From Paenibacillus tepidiphilus (lineage in GTDB: Bacteria; Bacillota; Bacilli; Paenibacillales; Paenibacillaceae), in contig NZ_VWRQ01000009.1 in NCBI RefSeq assembly GCF_008635795.1, positions 62,001 through 126,000 on the forward strand: 64,000 nucleotides of DNA, given 5' to 3'. A program made the position numbers and the translations under genes. This document shows positions 45,788 to 55,263 of the stretch, one piece after another; the first letter of the stretch is position 1, and every line of letters starts with the position of its first letter. A model generated the notes under the pieces. It did not search any database, had not been told where the DNA came from, and saw only the letters and a program-made list of their open reading frames with translations.

Positions 45788-46588
45788 TCATCGCAGTATT
45801 CTCGTCCCGATTGCTTCCCCGCCCAGCACACGGCTGAGCACCTGCGGCTCCTTGCCGTCCACGATCACCACTTCGGATACGCTGCCCTGCAGGCAATCCA
45901 TAGCCGCACGCACCTTGGGAATCATTCCGCCATAGATTTCTCCGCTGGCAATCAGCGCTTCAATTTCCGTCTCGGTCACGGACGGCAGTACCTTCTTCTC
46001 ACCCTCAAGGGTCCGCATAATGCCCGGCACATCGGTCACCACAATCATTCTGGGCGATTCCACGAACGAAGCTACTGCGCCTGCTGCCGTGTCGGCATTG
46101 ATATTGTAGCGCCGTCCCTCCGCATCCACACCAATAGGAGCGATGACCGGTATATACCCCATAGCGAGGATGCCTTTTATAAGTCCCGCCTTTACTTCAG
46201 TCACTTCGCCGACCTGACCCACCTCAGCGGCGTTTGCCACCGGCCGTGCCGTAATGAGCTGGCCGTCCACACCGGAGAGACCCAGAGCCTGCCCGCCGCT
46301 GCCTTGGATACGCCGCACAATCGCCTTGTTGATGCTTCCGGCAAGCGTCATTTCCACCACGTCCAGCACTTCTTCGGTCGTCACCCGCAGGCCGTTCACG
46401 AAACGGCTCTCGATCCCCAGCTTCTCCAGATTGCCGGAAATCGCCGGGCCCCCGCCATGGACAATTACCGGCTGAACGCATGCCTTCTGCAGCTCCCGCA
46501 AATCAGCAAAAAAAGAGTCCGGAAGTGCAGCCAGCGTGCTGCCCCCGCATTTCATCACAAATAGCTCCGCTATAGCTTCTCGCGTCAT
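45788..46588 (-). CDS. argB: Acetylglutamate kinase
   Basis: This enzyme phosphorylates N-acetylglutamate, the second step of the pathway; 266 residues, usual length. Amino-acid-kinase motifs are FVMKCGGSTL (about 10-19), VIVHGGGPAISGNLEKLG and the nucleotide-binding YNINADTAAGAVA. The end GSVSEVVIVDGKEPQVLSRV is also typical. Most homologues have the motif VKxGG; here the lysine is followed by CGG. AAGGAAGG lies before the ATG. It follows argJ after 42 bases. Arginine feedback inhibition is not predictable, since the N-terminal helix of inhibitable forms is short here. Confidence 0.95.
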   Translation of the reverse strand: MTREAIAELFVMKCGGSTLAALPDSFFADLRELQKACVQPVIVHGGGPAISGNLEKLGIESRFVNGLRVTTEEVLDVVEMTLAGSINKAIVRRIQGSGGQALGLSGVDGQLITARPVANAAEVGQVGEVTEVKAGLIKGILAMGYIPVIAPIGVDAEGRRYNINADTAAGAVASFVESPRMIVVTDVPGIMRTLEGEKKVLPSVTETEIEALIASGEIYGGMIPKVRAAMDCLQGSVSEVVIVDGKEPQVLSRVLGGEAIGTRILR

Positions 46589-46630
46589 AAGTATCGGTAT
46601 CCTTCCTTGTGGCTTATACAGCCGTCCTGA

Positions 46631-47860
46631 TCAGGTACGGTAGGCGGCATTGATGCGTACGTAGTCGTACGTAAGGTCGCAGCCCCAGGCGGTTGCCTTG
46701 CCGTCGCCGTCGGACAGGTCTACCGTGATCAGCACAGTGTCGCTCTTCTGCAGGTAGTGCAGCGCTTGCTCTTCGTCAAAAGCGACCGGCCGCGAAGCCT
46801 TAAGCACCGCAATGTCTCCCAGCGCGATATCCACATTCCCGGGCGACACCGGAACTCCGGCACGCCCTACTGCGGCGATGACCCTCCCCCAGTTCGCATC
46901 CGCGCCGAAGATCGCCGATTTCACCAAACTTGAGCCGACCACCGTCTTTGCGATCGCAGCAGCAGCCTCATCATGCACCGCTCCGTTGATTTGCACTTCA
47001 ATCAGCTTCGTCGCGCCTTCGCCGTCACGGGCGATGGCCTTGGCCAGCACCTTGCACACATGCGTGAACGCCGCGGCAAAAGCATCCCAATCCGGATGCA
47101 GCCGCGTAAGCGGCTCATTCCCGGCCAGTCCGCTGGCCATCGTCACCAGCATATCGTTGGTGCTCGTATCCCCGTCCACCGTGATCATATTAAAAGTAGT
47201 GTTCGTCGCAGCGCGCAGCAGGCTGAGCAGATCCTCCCCGCCGATAGCGGCATCGGTCGTCATGAAGCCGAGCATCGTGGCCATGTTGGGGTGAATCATC
47301 CCCGAGCCTTTGGCGGCTCCGGCAATGGTTACTGTAACGCCCCCTACGAGCACCTCTACACAGCTTTCCTTCTTAACCAGGTCGGTCGTGAGGATCGCCT
47401 GGCTGAACTCCTCCGCCCCGGCGCTTCCGCCATCCAGCCTCTCCGGCAAAGCGGCGATGCCGCCGCGCACGCAGTCCATCTTCAAGAGCTCACCGATCAC
47501 GCCGGTCGAAGCGACCGCGACATCCTGCTCCTTGACGCCCAGCGCCCGGGCTGCGGCAGCGCGCATTTCATAGGCATCGGCTTCGCCCTGCTCGCCTGTG
47601 CAGGCGTTGGCGTTGCCGCTGTTCACGATAACCGCCTGCAGCGTGCCGTCGGCAAGGCTCTCCCGCGTCACCTTCAGCGGCGCAGCCTGAAACACATTGG
47701 TCGTATACACCGCCGCCGCAGTTGCCGGAACCTCGCACCGGATGGCTGCGAGGTCGTTGCGGTCGGTCTTTTTGAGGCCGCAATGCAGTCCTCCGGAGAT
47801 GAAGCCCTTCGGTGTGGTGATGCCTCCGCCTTCCACGACGGTAAATAGCTGTTCGCTCAT
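46631..47860 (-). CDS. argJ: Bifunctional ornithine acetyltransferase / N-acetylglutamate synthase
   Basis: This enzyme recycles acetyl groups from N-acetylornithine to glutamate; 409 residues. The proenzyme self-cleaves at the conserved block KGSGMIHPNMATMLGFMTTD (about 190-209); the nucleophile is the threonine of ATML. The N-terminal GGITTPKGFISGGLHCGLKK block is typical. Since no argA lies in the cluster, a bifunctional role that also uses acetyl-CoA is likely but not provable. It lies 21 bases after argC and 42 before argB in one operon. Confidence 0.96.
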   Translation of the reverse strand: MSEQLFTVVEGGGITTPKGFISGGLHCGLKKTDRNDLAAIRCEVPATAAAVYTTNVFQAAPLKVTRESLADGTLQAVIVNSGNANACTGEQGEADAYEMRAAAARALGVKEQDVAVASTGVIGELLKMDCVRGGIAALPERLDGGSAGAEEFSQAILTTDLVKKESCVEVLVGGVTVTIAGAAKGSGMIHPNMATMLGFMTTDAAIGGEDLLSLLRAATNTTFNMITVDGDTSTNDMLVTMASGLAGNEPLTRLHPDWDAFAAAFTHVCKVLAKAIARDGEGATKLIEVQINGAVHDEAAAAIAKTVVGSSLVKSAIFGADANWGRVIAAVGRAGVPVSPGNVDIALGDIAVLKASRPVAFDEEQALHYLQKSDTVLITVDLSDGDGKATAWGCDLTYDYVRINAAYRT

Positions 47861-47881
47861 GTTCTCGTAACCGCTTCGCCC

Positions 47882-48931
47882 TTAAGGATACACCGGTGTG
47901 AATCCCAGCCCGCGGGTTTCCTCCCATCCCATCATCAAGTTAAGGTTCTGAATTGCCTGGCCTGCTGCGCCCTTGACTACATTGTCAATTACCGACACAA
48001 TCGTAACCCGCCCTGTGCGGGGATCGGCGGCAAAGCCGATATCGCAATAGTTCGAGCCGCTGACCTCCTTCGTCGCCGGAAGCACTCCCTCGCTTCGCAC
48101 CCGTACGAACGGCCGTCCCGCATAATAATTACGGTATAATTCCACAAATTCACTTTCGCTGTGCTGGCCGTTCATTCCTGCATACATCGTGCTCATAATC
48201 CCTCGGGTCATCGGCACCAGATGAGTGGTGAATGTCACCGTCACCGGCTTGCCGGCCGCCTCTGTCAGCACCTGCTCGATTTCCGGTATATGCTGATGCT
48301 TGTTGACCTTATACGCTTTGAAATTCTCGTTCACTTCGGCAAAATGCACCCCAAGGCTGGCTCCGCGTCCCGATCCCGATACACCCGACTTGGCATCAAT
48401 AATAATGCTCTCCGGCTGAATCCAGCCTGCCTCCAGCGCCGGAAGAAGTCCCAGCAGGGTTGCCGTCGGATAGCATCCGGGATTGGAGATGAATCTGGCA
48501 CCAGCAGCGTGCTCTCCATACACCTCGCATAACCCGTAGACCGCCTCTTCAAGATATGCCGGCGGCGGAGCCGGGTGCCTATACCACTGTTCGTATTCAG
48601 CTCTATCCTTGAGCCGGAAATCGCCGGACAAGTCAATGACCTTGAGACCTGCCTCCAGCAGCTGCGGCACGAGCTTTCCGCTTACACCGGAAGGTGTTGC
48701 CGTGAATACCACATCCGCCTTGCCGGCAATCTCCGCCGGGTCAACTCCGTCCAGTGGCTGCGCGAACAATCCCGTCAAATGCGGAAATCCCGCTTCAATC
48801 GGCTCCCCGCTGCTGGAAGAGGAGATTACTGAGGTTATCTCAACATCCGGGTGGTTCTGCAGCAGCCTGATCAGCTCCACACCACCATATCCCGTTGAAC
48901 CGACAATCGCTGCCCTAAGCTTCCCTTGCAC
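47882..48931 (-). CDS. argC: N-acetyl-gamma-glutamyl-phosphate reductase
   Basis: This NADPH-dependent reductase catalyses the third step of the pathway; 349 residues. The nucleotide fold starts AAIVGSTGYGGVELIRLL (about 7-24). The catalytic cysteine is in FISNPGCYPTATLLGLL (about C152). The GTG start at 48931 has a weak GGGGAT upstream. It is the first gene of argCJB and has a good promoter at 48990-49018. Confidence 0.96.
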   Translation of the reverse strand: MQGKLRAAIVGSTGYGGVELIRLLQNHPDVEITSVISSSSSGEPIEAGFPHLTGLFAQPLDGVDPAEIAGKADVVFTATPSGVSGKLVPQLLEAGLKVIDLSGDFRLKDRAEYEQWYRHPAPPPAYLEEAVYGLCEVYGEHAAGARFISNPGCYPTATLLGLLPALEAGWIQPESIIIDAKSGVSGSGRGASLGVHFAEVNENFKAYKVNKHQHIPEIEQVLTEAAGKPVTVTFTTHLVPMTRGIMSTMYAGMNGQHSESEFVELYRNYYAGRPFVRVRSEGVLPATKEVSGSNYCDIGFAADPRTGRVTIVSVIDNVVKGAAGQAIQNLNLMMGWEETRGLGFTPVYP

Positions 48932-48989
48932 TGTACATCCCCGCTTCCCGCTGCATGCTATAATGAATACCGTCCTGCAAATATGTATT

Positions 48990-49018
48990 ATTATACGACC
49001 CTATTAATATAAATACAA
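48990..49018 (-). promoter_or_regulatory. SigA-type promoter of argC
   Basis: On the minus strand TTGTAT (49013-49018), a 17-base spacer and TATAAT (48990-48995). The spacer is A/T-rich (TTATATTAATAG) and a GAATA half-site lies downstream, both loosely like ARG boxes bound by AhrC/ArgR. Repressor control is expected from the family, but no full ARG box is certain. Confidence 0.65.
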
Positions 49019-49087
49019 CATATTGCGTTAACTTTTATTTTCCCTTTTTTCAGGAGCTTTCCTGCACACAGACCCTTTTACTCTCCA

Positions 49088-49134
49088 TAAAAAGAGAGCG
49101 CAAGCCCTCTTCCCTGGGCTTACGCTTCTCTCTT
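49088..49134 (-). terminator. Intrinsic terminator of the YitT-family gene
   Basis: On the minus strand an imperfect stem of about 15 bp (GAGAGAAGCGTAAGCCC against GGGCTTGCGCTCTC) is followed by TTTTTATGG. The stem contains the TAA stop codon of the gene. Confidence 0.8.
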
Positions 49135-50004
49135 AAATCCTTCGCCGAGCACCTCATGCGCTTCGGTAATAATGACGAATGCCTCCGGATCGACGGAACG
49201 GACGATTGCCTTGAGGCGGGTGATTTCATTTTGCCCGACAACAGCCATCAGCACAGTACGTTCATCGCCGGTATAACCGCCCTGCGCATTCAGCTTGGTC
49301 AGCCCCCGGTCCAGATCATTGAGAATGGCCTGGGAGATTTCCTCCGTCTGATCGGAAATAATGTATGCCACCTTGGTAACACTGAATCCCACTTCGAGGG
49401 CATCAATAACCTTTCCGGTAACGAAAAGTCCAATCAGCGCATACATCGCCTGCTCCATGCCCAGCACGAATGCCGCTAGTGTAATGACCGTACCATCCAG
49501 CAGTACTACAGACAGCGAGAAGCTGAAGCCAGTCACCTTCTGGATAATTTGCGCCAGGATAGTCAGCCCGCCTGTAGAGCCGCGGCCCCGGAATACAAGG
49601 CCCAGTCCCAGTCCCACGGCGATACCGCCGTAAATGGACGCCAGCAGCGGGTTGGTGGTCGGCACCGGACCGTCCTTGGTCAAATAAATAAACAACGGAA
49701 GCACAATACTGCCCAGCAGGGAGCGCATGCCGTACTGCTTCCCTAGGAAGATGATGCCCAGAATAAACAGCGGAATATTAAGCGCCCACTGGGTGAATGC
49801 CGGCTCGGCACCGAACCAGGCCTCGGCCAGGACGGACAGGCCCGACACTCCGCCGGAGGCAATCTGGTTCGGCAGGAAGAACAGATTGAATCCGACGCCT
49901 GTAATCAGCGAGCCAATCAGGATAAGCGCGATATCCACGGCGTGGCGGACCGGTCCGTTCAGCGGGATCAGCGGCGGTTGTTTGCGTTTGTTGATCTTTT
50001 CCAT
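49120..50004 (-). CDS. YitT family membrane protein (DUF161/DUF2179)
   Basis: This is a membrane protein of 294 residues. Five to six hydrophobic segments (about 20-210) start with DIALILIGSLITGVGFNLFF and contain LPNQIASGGVSGLSVLAEAW, the YitT signature. A cytoplasmic DUF2179 domain (about 220-285) holds YIISDQTEEISQAI and GGYTGDERTVLMAVVGQNE. The function of the family is not established; transport has been suggested. The gene stands alone between the arg and prfB operons. Its upstream region carries a tandem 60-bp repeat (50039-50163). Confidence 0.88.
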   Translation of the reverse strand: MEKINKRKQPPLIPLNGPVRHAVDIALILIGSLITGVGFNLFFLPNQIASGGVSGLSVLAEAWFGAEPAFTQWALNIPLFILGIIFLGKQYGMRSLLGSIVLPLFIYLTKDGPVPTTNPLLASIYGGIAVGLGLGLVFRGRGSTGGLTILAQIIQKVTGFSFSLSVVLLDGTVITLAAFVLGMEQAMYALIGLFVTGKVIDALEVGFSVTKVAYIISDQTEEISQAILNDLDRGLTKLNAQGGYTGDERTVLMAVVGQNEITRLKAIVRSVDPEAFVIITEAHEVLGEGFKREA

Positions 50005-50038
50005 GTGTGGTTCTCCTTAAGCGGTAATCAAAACTTTA

Positions 50039-50163
50039 CCCCACAAAGTGACGTGAAGCTCTGTGGCTCATTCCGGGTACTTTGCGGGGACCCCAATAAT
50101 AAGCTCCACAAATTGACGCAATGCTCTAAAGCTTATTCCGGATACTTTGCGGGGACCCCAATA
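50039..50163. repeat. Two direct 60-bp repeats upstream of the YitT gene
   Basis: Units at 50039-50098 and 50104-50163 match at 50 of 60 positions. The last 21 bases of both units are identical. Each unit starts CCACAAA and contains TACTTTGCGGGG, so its two ends are inverted and can form a hairpin. Confidence 0.85.
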
Positions 50164-50183
50164 TATGTTTTCTAGACCGATCA

Positions 50184-50220
50184 CAAAAAATTCCTACACC
50201 TCCGAAGACGCGTAGGAATT
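50184..50220 (-). terminator. Intrinsic terminator of prfB
   Basis: On the minus strand AATTCCTAC (50212-50220) pairs with GTAGGAATT (50189-50197), followed by TTTTGTG. It follows the prfB stop codon by 8 bases. Confidence 0.88.
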
Positions 50221-50227
50221 CTTGTTA

Positions 50228-51341
50228 TTATTCAACTTCTGTCTTGATCTGGCTGCGCAGATAGCCGTCGATGAACAGATTGATATCGCCGTCCATTACT
50301 GCACCCACGTTCCCCGTCTCCACGGAAGTACGGTGATCCTTTACCATACTATAGGGATGGAATACGTAGGACCGGATCTGGCTGCCCCAGGCAATATCAG
50401 ATTGCTCGCCGCGAATCTCATCCAGCTCCTGCTGCTGCTCCTGCAGCTTACGCTCATACAGCTTGGAGCGCAGCATCTTCATCGCCTGCTCCCGGTTCTT
50501 GATCTGTGAGCGTTCGTTCTGGCAGGTAACAACCACGCCGGTCGGAATATGGGTAATCCGCACTGCGGAATCGGTGGTGTTAATATGCTGTCCACCTGCG
50601 CCGCTGGCCCGGTACGTGTCAATCTTCAGATCTTCGGTACGGACTTCAACCTCTACATCGTCATTAATTTCCGGCACCACATCGCAAGAAACAAAAGACG
50701 TGTGGCGGCGGCCCGAAGCGTCGAACGGCGAGATGCGCACCAGCCGGTGGACACCTTTCTCCGCTTTCAGATAGCCGTAGGCATTGAAGCCCTTGATCAG
50801 CAGAGTGACACTCTTGATTCCGGCCTCATCACCAGGCAAATAGTCGAGAACTTCGACCTTGAAGCCACTCTTCTCGGCCCAGCGGGTGTACATCCGCAGC
50901 AGCATTTGTCCCCAGTCCTGGGATTCCGTACCGCCGGCTCCCGGATGCAGCTCAAGAATAGCATTCAGCTTATCATAAGGCTGGTTCAGCAGAAGTTGAA
51001 GCTCGAACTCATCGACCTTGCTCACCAGAGCCTTAAGCGTGCCTGCACTTTCCGCCGCCAGCTCCTCATCGCCTTCCTCGTCAGCCAATTCCAGCATCAT
51101 CGAGGTGTCATCGTATTCCTGCTGTAATTTCTCATACTGGTCCACACTGGCTTTGACGGCATTCATCTCGGAGATAACACCCTGCGCCTTCTCGGGATCA
51201 TCCCAGAAATCCGGCGCCGACATCTTCTCTTCGAAGTTAGCGATCATTTCCTTCTTGAGGTCTAAGTCAAAGAGACCCCCTAAGGTTAGTTAATTTCTTG
51301 CCGATTTCACGCAGATCCTGCTTCACACTGGAATCAATCAC
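50228..51341 (-). CDS. prfB: Peptide chain release factor 2, with programmed +1 frameshift
   Basis: Release factor 2 reads UAA and UGA stop codons; the full product is about 370 residues. The gene starts at GTG 51341 (GGAGGG upstream) and reads 24 codons to CTT (51272-51270). It then meets TGA (51269-51267) within CTT-TGA-C, preceded by the internal Shine-Dalgarno-like AGGGGG. A +1 shift skips base 51269 and continues in the main frame to the stop at 50228. The frame is thus 51341-51270 joined to 51268-50228. The release motifs are present: an SPF-type anticodon region ([13 protein letters not shown]) and the catalytic GGQ in [17 protein letters not shown]. Low RF2 levels favour the shift, which is classical autoregulation. 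Confidence 0.96.
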
Positions 51342-51367
51342 TGTTAAATCCCTCCGTTGCTTGAATC

Positions 51368-51616
51368 TATATAAGTTGAACTTTTGAAATCCACATGAGA
51401 TTTAGTCGTAACTGCGGGGAATGTTTGGACTTCCGGCCGCTGTTGTCTCCAGATTTCATGATTTTACCCGTCTATTCGGTTGAAATCTGGTGACAACTTG
51501 AGCTTACGATGCGAGCTTTCCTTTGGAAAGCTTTCAGGCGGACGCTATCGCTCCTCCAGTTCCAAACTTCCCCTCCGCACTCCATCTTTTTGTGTTGATC
51601 TTTTGTTCGCTTTATA
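51368..51616. repeat. Element B, copy 2, between prfB and secA
   Basis: It starts TATATAAGTTGAAC (51368-51381) and carries GGGGAATGTTTGGACTTCCG and GGCGGACGCTATCGCTCCTC, as in the 45289 copy. Relative to that copy it has about 40 extra bases at about 51497-51536, holding GAGCTTACGATGCGAGCTTT and a GAAAGCTTTC-like palindrome. The right end is degraded. Confidence 0.8.
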
Positions 51617-51633
51617 GCTTAAATATGCTTCAT

Positions 51634-51677
51634 AAAAAACGGCCGGACCGCAGACGGGAAATCCCCGGGCCCAGCCG
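51634..51677 (-). terminator. Intrinsic terminator of secA
   Basis: On the minus strand CGGCTGGGCC (51668-51677) pairs with GGTCCGGCCG (51640-51649), including G-T pairs, followed by six T residues. Confidence 0.8.
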
Positions 51678-51700
51678 CTATTCATTGCCCGGCCAATCGC

Positions 51701-54205
51701 TTAGCTCTGGCCGTGGCAGTTCTTATATTTCTTGCCGCTGCCGCATGGGCATGGATCATTACGGCCAATCGCCGCCTGCACCTGCACAGGACGCTTCTCG
51801 GTCGGTTCACCGTTGGTCGAGATTTTGTCCTCGTCTACAACGGATTGCCGCTGCTGGTTGGTTTCGATATGGGCCTTCATAATGTAAGTGGAGACTTCCT
51901 CCTGAATGGCGGCCGTCATCGCATTGAACATCTCAAAGCCTTCGAACTGGTATTCACGCAGCGGATCAGTGCCGCCGTAAGCGCGCAGATGAATCCCTTG
52001 ACGCAGCTGGTCCATCGCGTCAATGTGGTCCATCCACTTGCTGTCTACGGAACGCAGCACGATAACCTTCTCGAATTCGCGGACCAGCTCGGCGCCGAGC
52101 CGTTCTTCACGGGCTGCGTACTTCTCAAGTACACGGCCGAAGATATACTCCACCATTTCTTCGACTTCCTTGCCCCACAGATCATCGCGGGTCAGGGCGC
52201 CTTCCTCGAGCAGCTTGCTGTTCACATAGTCGGCAACTTCCTGCAGTTCCCAGTTCTCCGGAATTTCATCGCTGCAGTGGGCCGCTACTACACGTTCTAT
52301 AACCGGCTTGATCATCTCAAGAACGATGTCCTTGATGTTCTCGGACTCCAGAATTTCGCGGCGCTGCTTGTAGATAATCTCGCGCTGCTGGTTCATCACG
52401 TCGTCATACTGCAGAACCACCTTGCGGATATCGAAGTTGTTGCCTTCGACCCGCTTCTGGGCGGATTCAATAGCGCGGGTGATCATCTTGCTCTCGATCG
52501 GCTGATCTTCCTCGAATCCGAGACGGTCCATCATATTAAGCACATTGTCTGCGCCAAAACGCTTCATCAGTTCATCGCCCAGCGACAGATAGAACTGGGT
52601 CGAACCCGGGTCGCCCTGGCGTCCGGCACGGCCGCGCAGCTGGTTATCGATACGCCGTGATTCATGGCGTTCCGTACCGATGATATGCAGACCGCCCAAT
52701 TCGGTTACGCCTTCGCCGAGTACAATATCCGTACCGCGTCCGGCCATATTCGTGGCAATCGTCACCATGCCCGGTTGACCGGCATGTGTAATGATTTCGG
52801 CCTCTGCTGCATGATGCTTCGCGTTCAGTACCTGGTGACGGACACCTTTACGCTTCAGCATTTCGGAGACGCGTTCGGAGTTCTCAATCGACACCGTACC
52901 TACCAGCACCGGCTGGTTCTTCTTGTGGCGCTCTACAATCTCTGCGACAACCGCGTTAAATTTGCCGTTCTCGCTCTTGTAGACCACGTCAGGCATGTCT
53001 TCGCGCTGGTTCGGTTTATTCGTCGGCACCTGCAGAACCTCAAGGCCGTAAATCTTCTTGAATTCTTCTTCCTCGGTCTTCGCAGTACCGGTCATACCGG
53101 CGAGCTTGCGGTACATCCGGAAATAGTTCTGGAACGTAATCGTTGCCAGCGTCATGCTCTCGTTCTGCACCTGGATTTCTTCCTTGGCTTCAATCGCCTG
53201 GTGCAGCCCATCGCTGTAACGGCGTCCGGCCATCAGACGGCCGGTAAATTCGTCGACGATGACTACTTCGTCTTCATTTACAACATAATCCACGTCCCGC
53301 CGCATAATAACATTCGCCTTAAGAGCCTGAACGATATGATGATTCAATGTAACATGGCTGTGGTCGTACAAATTCTCAATGCCAAAAGCCTTCTCGGCTG
53401 CAGCTACGCCCTTCTCAGTCAGCGCAACGGATTTTACCTTAATGTCGACGGTGTAATCTTCTTCTGCATTGAGCCGTTTCACGAAACGGTCTGCCGAATA
53501 ATACAGCTCGGTGGATTTCTCGGCCTGGCCGGAGATAATCAGCGGCGTCCGCGCTTCGTCAATCAGAATGGAGTCCACTTCATCAATAGTACAGAAATAT
53601 AGCGGGCGCTGTACCATCTGCTCCTTGTAGAGCACCATGTTGTCGCGCAGATAATCGAAGCCGAATTCATTGTTCGTGCCGTACGTAATATCGCAGGCAT
53701 ACGCATCCTGTTTAGCGGCATGGTCCATACCATTGAGGTTGATGCCAACCGTCATACCCAGGAAATTATAGATTTGACCCATTTCTGCGCTGTCGCGCTG
53801 GGCCAGATAGTCATTGACGGTTACCACATGCACGCCCTTGCCGAGCAATGCATTCAGGTATACCGGAAGTGTTCCTACGAGCGTCTTGCCTTCGCCAGTC
53901 TTCATTTCGGCAATTCTGCCTTCATGCAGCGCCATACCGCCAACCAGCTGAACGTCAAAATGCCGCTTGTTCAGCACCCGCCGGGATGCTTCACGCACGG
54001 TGGCAAAGGCTTCGGGAAGAATCTCTTCCAGCGTTTCGCCTTTCTCGATACGGGCGCGGAACTCCGCGGTCTTGGCTTGCAGCTGCTCATTGGAGAGCGC
54101 CTGGAACTCCGGTTCCATTCCATTAATAATTTCGACCGTCTTCATCAGACGTTTGACATCCCGTTCATTGGAGTCGCCGAAAATTTTCTTCACAAGTCCT
54201 AGCAT
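51701..54205 (-). CDS. secA: Preprotein translocase ATPase SecA
   Basis: This is the motor of Sec protein export; 834 residues, close to B. subtilis SecA (841). Walker A is [15 protein letters not shown] (about 100-114). The DEAD-type motif is [16 protein letters not shown] (about 206). The preprotein cross-linking domain, helicase motif [16 protein letters not shown] and RGTDIVLG follow. The C-terminal zinc tail is [15 protein letters not shown], which binds SecB-like partners or lipid. AAAGGGG precedes the ATG. It has its own promoter (54305-54333) downstream of hpf. It is essential in bacteria. Confidence 0.98.
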   Translation of the reverse strand: MLGLVKKIFGDSNERDVKRLMKTVEIINGMEPEFQALSNEQLQAKTAEFRARIEKGETLEEILPEAFATVREASRRVLNKRHFDVQLVGGMALHEGRIAEMKTGEGKTLVGTLPVYLNALLGKGVHVVTVNDYLAQRDSAEMGQIYNFLGMTVGINLNGMDHAAKQDAYACDITYGTNNEFGFDYLRDNMVLYKEQMVQRPLYFCTIDEVDSILIDEARTPLIISGQAEKSTELYYSADRFVKRLNAEEDYTVDIKVKSVALTEKGVAAAEKAFGIENLYDHSHVTLNHHIVQALKANVIMRRDVDYVVNEDEVVIVDEFTGRLMAGRRYSDGLHQAIEAKEEIQVQNESMTLATITFQNYFRMYRKLAGMTGTAKTEEEEFKKIYGLEVLQVPTNKPNQREDMPDVVYKSENGKFNAVVAEIVERHKKNQPVLVGTVSIENSERVSEMLKRKGVRHQVLNAKHHAAEAEIITHAGQPGMVTIATNMAGRGTDIVLGEGVTELGGLHIIGTERHESRRIDNQLRGRAGRQGDPGSTQFYLSLGDELMKRFGADNVLNMMDRLGFEEDQPIESKMITRAIESAQKRVEGNNFDIRKVVLQYDDVMNQQREIIYKQRREILESENIKDIVLEMIKPVIERVVAAHCSDEIPENWELQEVADYVNSKLLEEGALTRDDLWGKEVEEMVEYIFGRVLEKYAAREERLGAELVREFEKVIVLRSVDSKWMDHIDAMDQLRQGIHLRAYGGTDPLREYQFEGFEMFNAMTAAIQEEVSTYIMKAHIETNQQRQSVVDEDKISTNGEPTEKRPVQVQAAIGRNDPCPCGSGKKYKNCHGQS

Positions 54206-54304
54206 GGTTAACCCCTTTCATGCAACACAGATGGTGGAATCGAGCCCATCCTCACAAAATTGAAAGGGCCTCTATTCACTGATTTCGATTCCGCTGCTTC
54301 ATAA

Positions 54305-54333
54305 ATTGTAACAGTTTGTAAGACAAGCCGCAA
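54305..54333 (-). promoter_or_regulatory. SigA-type promoter of secA
   Basis: On the minus strand TTGCGG (54328-54333), a 17-base spacer and TACAAT (54305-54310). It lies about 100 bases before the secA start. Confidence 0.6.
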
Positions 54334-54380
54334 TACAGGCGGACACAGCCTTATTTTTCATGCTCTATTTATACGCACAA

Positions 54381-54413
54381 GAGCCCTATTCGCCTCAGGG
54401 CGAATAGGGGCTC
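54381..54413 (-). terminator. Hairpin after hpf
   Basis: On the minus strand a stem of 14 bp with one bulge pairs 54399-54413 with 54381-54394 around a 4-base loop. The following TTGTGCG is a poor T tract, so some read-through to secA is possible. Confidence 0.65.
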
Positions 54414-54473
54414 GGTTAATTATCTACGTTGGTTGAAGCGGATGAATCACTTTTACGGCTCTGTGTATGTGCT

Positions 54474-55025
54474 TTAATTCTGCTCAATCAGTCCATACTT
54501 GCCGTCATTGCGTTTGTAAACAACACTGACTTCAGAAGTCTCAATATTGGAGAACACGAAGAAGTTATGTCCTACCATGTTCATCTGCAGAATCGCCTCT
54601 TCGACATCCATCGGCTTCAAGGTGAAGCGTTTGTTGCGTACGACCTCCAGATCGTCAAGATCCGGTTCTTCCACAGCGACCGCGCTTGCCGGTTCTTCCA
54701 CGAAGAGTGTCTTCAGACTTCCTTCTTGGCGGAACTTGCGGTTAAGCTTGGTCTTATGCTTGCGGATCTGGCGTTCCAGCTTGTCCACAACAGCATCAAT
54801 GGAAGCATACATATCATCGCTGCGGTCCTCCGCACGGAGCGTTACTCCGGCCAGCGGAATCGTGACTTCCACAGTATGAATCCCACGGACAACGCTAAGT
54901 GTTACATATCCTTCTGAGGTGGGAGGTGCATCGAAGTACTTCTCAAGTCTGCTGAGCTTCTTATCAACATAATCTCTCAAAGCGCCTGTCACTTCAATCT
55001 GTTGACCTCGAATGCTGAATTGCAT
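54474..55025 (-). CDS. hpf: Long-form ribosome hibernation promoting factor
   Basis: This long HPF (also called RaiA/YvyD type) dimerises ribosomes into inactive 100S particles in stationary phase; 183 residues. The N-terminal S30AE domain (about 1-100) starts QFSIRGQQIEVTGALRDYVD. A linker is followed by a C-terminal dimerisation domain (about 125-180) with KRFTLKPMDVEEAILQMNMV and HNFFVFSNIET. ATG 55025 has AAAGGAGG seven bases upstream; an in-frame GTG at 55031 overlaps that spacing. The hpf-secA-prfB order is the same as in Bacillus. A SigA promoter lies at 55053-55081; stress sigma control was not recognised. Confidence 0.95.
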   Translation of the reverse strand: MQFSIRGQQIEVTGALRDYVDKKLSRLEKYFDAPPTSEGYVTLSVVRGIHTVEVTIPLAGVTLRAEDRSDDMYASIDAVVDKLERQIRKHKTKLNRKFRQEGSLKTLFVEEPASAVAVEEPDLDDLEVVRNKRFTLKPMDVEEAILQMNMVGHNFFVFSNIETSEVSVVYKRNDGKYGLIEQN

Positions 55026-55052
55026 GGGCACTCCTCCTTTGTTTACATCCCC

Positions 55053-55081
55053 ATTATACCAAATTGTCAGGGCTAAGTAAA
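55053..55081 (-). promoter_or_regulatory. SigA-type promoter of hpf
   Basis: On the minus strand TTTACT (55076-55081), a 17-base spacer and TATAAT (55053-55058), placing the start of the RNA just ahead of the ribosome-binding site. Confidence 0.68.
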
Positions 55082-55172
55082 AAGCAAATGCTGCTCAACT
55101 TAACAATCCGCTGACAATGCCCCTAATTTACATGGATACCTTTTCAGGCATCCCCTTATCCTCTCTAACGGA

Positions 55173-55212
55173 TAAAAAAGCCCGGACAGAGTATTAGCTC
55201 TCTATCCGGGTC
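55173..55212 (-). terminator. Intrinsic terminator of the SLH-protein gene
   Basis: On the minus strand AGACCCGGATAGAG (55199-55212) pairs with CTCTGTCCGGGCT (55179-55191), followed by TTTTTATCC. Confidence 0.88.
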
Positions 55213-55263
55213 TTGTTTAGCTTCCCCCGTGCAGGGGAGCACTATGAAGCAACATGGCAGTTA

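Noticed and set aside
48932..49020. Complete ARG box in the argC promoter
   Set aside because: Only A/T-rich half-sites such as GAATA are seen; a full palindromic box could not be read with confidence.
51713..53602. Two long plus-strand frames (315 and 312 residues) opposite secA
   Set aside because: SecA is certain on the minus strand; these are antisense frames without translation signals.
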